Both the position numbers and the translations under genes were made by a program. A stretch of DNA of 64,000 bases, taken from the NCBI GenBank assembly GCA_037903475.1, contig JBAJFG010000262.1, positions 434,001-498,000 of the forward strand, in the 5' to 3' direction. Shown piece by piece: positions 61,102-64,000 of the stretch. Below the pieces are notes generated by a model. That model was not told the DNA's origin. It was given only the letters and a program-made list of their open reading frames with translations, and made no database searches. The stretch comes from Ancylostoma caninum (lineage: Eukaryota > Nematoda > Chromadorea > Rhabditida > Ancylostomatidae). The first letter of the stretch is position 1, and each line of letters begins with the position of its first letter.

Positions 61102-61507
61102 AGGCAGAGGGCCACCTCGTTCTGCCTGTTGGATTTACCATCAATCCTAGACCTTCTCATCATGTTGATCCCTGGGGTGTACATCAACAGGCACAGAAGC
61201 GACGAAATCCCCATTTTTGAAAGGCACGAACTGGGTAAAAATTTGGAGCCCGGAGGCGGATCGCTCCAAGCTGTGCTGGCTGACTGCCACGGCTGCCGCG
61301 TCGGTCAACGAGTCTTGGCGTGTCCAATCGATAAGATCAACGGCTTCACATGTCAACTCGGGTTGGCAAACTGTTACAGACCCCGTCCTGGAAGACGGGT
61401 TTATACACCATTCTGAGACAATCCATGTATACCGTTGGAACCATCGCGCCGAGTAGATGCAGAATCTGCTGCTAGCTGAACTACGAAAGTGAGGTGGACC
61501 CCTGCCT
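61102..61507. mobile_element. piggyBac-like MITE, complete, sharing a TTAA with its neighbour
   Basis: AGGCAGAGGGCCACCTCGTT at the left and GAGGTGGACCCCTGCCT at the right are flanked by TTAA (61098-61101 and 61508-61511). It is 406 bp long and non-coding. Confidence 0.8.
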
Positions 61508-61511
61508 TTAA

Positions 61512-63150
61512 GCTGGAACAGGGAAGTCCCCACCTTCGCGCCTAAGACGCATGAGAAGAGAAACGGTGTGCTCTCTAAACCATTGATCGCCTGAACAGTC
61601 ATCGAAGTACAAGAAACGCTTACGTTCTAAGATGCAACTTCAAATATTAGATAGGAAGGCAATGACATATTTCGTGGCTATCCATAGTTCTAAGTACTCG
61701 AAATTCGATGACAGGCCTCTTCATTTTTCACCTTTGAAGCTTTTTATCTCATGAAGATGAATCATCTTTCAACTTGGCTTTGTTGGTTGTTCCTTCGCCA
61801 TAGGGTTATTGAGATCACAAAATTACGGTGCTGCATTCCTGCCTTTTCCAAAGTGAAAAATCACATGATGGCGAATATGGATATCATACATATCCAGTAG
61901 CATCTTCGAAAAGAGGCGCTTGCACTCAGTTGCCGATGCGGAAAGGTATTTATATGCCAAAATTTTAATATGAGGGAATTTATAGATATTAATATTGCTC
62001 CTCCAACTCCTCCTACTCAAAAGATTCAAAAGAGAATGATGTCCTGTGCGCAAGGTATCCGTCCACTTCCTAAAACAGTTGCTGATTCATGAAAGTTCTC
62101 GCTAGCATATTTAACCTCAACAATTATACAGCTACACTCACCGCCATGGCTTTAGTTGATGATAGTCAACAAGGGAAGTGCACGAACTTGAAGGCAAGGT
62201 CCGGCCAAAGTCTTGCCCACCCAGGTTTCTTGCTCGCTGGAGTCCAGAGCATATGTGTAGCATGTATCTCAAGTTGGAGACCTCAATATAAGCTCTATCG
62301 CTAGGTATGGCACAGAATGTCCGAGGATTACGGTAGCCGCGGGAAAACGAGCTCCAACAGACAAACGGTGGGCGCTTGCACACTGAAGAACAATGGACGC
62401 TCAGATGCACACCGCGTAATACACTTCGTGGGACCCTCCCCACCCCACCAAAAGGACCACTAGTCGTTTGAATATGAGTTTTTTCCTACGTCGCCACAAC
62501 AGACTGCATGTAGTAGTGGTACGATAGCTGGGTCTAGTGTCTATGCAAGCTCTCAAATCTATCTATTCCAGTAACTCCTCATGACTATATAATTAACTCT
62601 ATGTACCTTCTTTCGAAGGGTCGCATTGTAAACTATTACAATGTAATAAATGAATGAATGTATGGCACACCGTATAACGTCATTTGAAAGCACGGACTCC
62701 GCGAACATGCAAACGTTGTACCGAAATTGGTCGATGAAAAGCGTTTGTTGTGGGGTCTTTTCAGGGATTTTTCCATATTTTTCGCCCAAGGCGTCGCTGT
62801 AGGCTCCGAATCCAATAGAAGTTCGGGAGATGGAATTTTGCCCGGACCTTGCCTTAAAGATGCCAATCCGAGGCGAGACCTATATGGTTAGTGTAGCGGA
62901 TCGGTGGTGCTCTGCACCTTTGCGGCGTCAGAGTCCTGCCTCAGCACTTTACGATACATCACCTACTGCTGACCTTACCAGGGCTCCTCCTCTTGCAGGC
63001 TTCCATGGAATACTACGAGTATACTGCCACTAGAACGCTACGGCGATTTACGGCCGGTCAGGGCGACACGCCATAGTGCAAGGGAAGATTAATACAGCTA
63101 GATAGATTATATAAGTTTCACCTGGTCCGTATGGGAGGTAGCAGGAGGTG
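61512..63150. other. Intergenic, nothing coding recognised
   Basis: A fragment at 61800-61890 on the minus strand encodes a mariner-type helix-turn-helix piece (IHIRHHVIFHFGKGRNAA), followed by a stop. No other recognised feature. Confidence 0.4.
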
Positions 63151-64000
63151 CAGGAACCTGCTGGCTTTCTTCTTCCTTCAACGAAATGATAGCTCAAGGG
63201 AAACTGTCCAACTCGTGGACAAGCAGCACCACAGTACCTATTTGGAAGGGAAAAGGAGATCGCAGATTACACAATGTACCAACCGATTAGGTTGCTGTGT
63301 CATACGATGAAGATCTTCGAACGAATTCTGGATAGCCGATTCCGCGACATTGTTGAGGTTACACCGAATCAGTGTGGGTTTGTCAAAAACTGCAGCACAA
63401 CCGACGCAATTCACGCAGTCCGACTATCCGACTACTGACAGAGAAACATCGAGAGAAGAGGAAGACCGTGCACCTAGCCTTTCTCGATCTCGAGAAGGCC
63501 TTCGACAGGGTTTCGCGTGAGCTGATCTGGCCCGCACTACGTGCTCACGGGGTCCCGGAGGAATACGTCAGATGAACACAGCTCCTTTACGAGAATGCCA
63601 CGAGCTCAGTCAGGTATGCTGCAGGGACATCGCCGTCGTTTGAAGTTGGTGTGGGAGTTCATCAAGGCTCTGCTCTCTCCCCCCTCCTGTTCATCCTCTG
63701 CATGGACGCGATATCGGGCGATTTCCAGTCATCGGCACCATGAACACTCCTCTATGCAGACGATGTCATGGTTGTTGCTTGTACTCGGGAGGAATTCCAG
63801 CGAAAAGTGCAAGTTTGGAAAGATCGTCTGGAGCAGTACGGGATGAGGCTCAACACCAAGAAGATAGAGTACGTGGAATGTGGAGAGCAAACCCCAGGTA
63901 TAATTCTTTCGGTAATACCGAACTTCCGAAAGTCTCAACTTTTAAGTACCTTGGATCTCGTATCACAGCTGATGGTAGCACTCCAGCTGAAGCTGAGCAT
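63150..64000 (+). mobile_element. RTE-like LINE reverse transcriptase fragment, cut by window end
   Basis: Pieces in order are FNEMIAQGKLSNSWTSSTT near 63180, KIFERILDSRFRDIVEVTPN near 63310, HLAFLDLEKAFDRV near 63475, GVHQGSALSPLLFILCMDAI near 63650, LLYADDVMVVA near 63755 and FKYLGSRITADGSTP at 63940-63985. Stops and frame changes near 63435, 63575 and 63740 show decay. It is related to the element at 9697 but clearly another subfamily. The 3' part lies beyond the window, and the 5' part appears truncated. Confidence 0.85.

Overview
The window looks like nuclear DNA of a nematode, most likely a strongylid of the hookworm group. This is inferred from three things. Genes are split into short exons with TTTTCAG-type acceptors, and some introns are only 48-66 nt. 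Acceptors lie a few bases upstream of start codons, as expected for spliced-leader trans-splicing. The RTE-clade LINEs resemble those familiar from hookworm genomes. No species can be named from the sequence alone, and protein-coding density is very low.

Three host genes are supported. On the minus strand at 3728-4082 is a small two-exon gene for a secreted glycine/tyrosine-rich peptide whose second exon encodes a perfect GxxxGxxxGxxxG glycine zipper. On the plus strand are two paralogous seven-exon genes of the TMBIM (Bax inhibitor-1/lifeguard) family of seven-helix membrane proteins, at 14507-40504 and 53096-57264. The paralogs have identical exon lengths (77, 58, 95, 91, 140, 157 and 123 nt; 246 residues each) and identical intron phases. 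The upstream copy is stretched to 26 kb by two introns of more than 12 kb packed with mobile elements. The downstream copy spans 4.2 kb.

Most of the rest is transposable elements. There is a full-length but decayed RTE-type LINE with target-site duplication (9697-12841), a second inverted copy (about 33615-36615), an older relic of another RTE family (about 30410-31730) and a further RT fragment cut by the window end (63150-64000). Both main RTE copies start with a tRNA-like head and share one in-frame stop.

Two Helitron-like families, each present as an inverted pair, carry minisatellite cores: 16460-18218 with 22693-24336, and 38563-40009 with 46901-48476. All four ends obey the A^T insertion rule with 5'-TC and 3'-CTRR. 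One sits in a mariner relic whose uninterrupted relative is also in the window, and another is nested in a terminal-inverted-repeat element. A fifth possible Helitron-like element (50068-51484), mariner/Tc1-like elements, hAT-like elements with 8-bp duplications, a piggyBac-like TTAA MITE family and several foldbacks fill the rest.

The genes do not form an evident pathway. The interest lies in the TMBIM duplication, the glycine-zipper peptide and the architecture of the mobile elements, including a 49-bp perfect hairpin at 59335-59436 and two pairs of palindromes spaced exactly 44 bp apart.
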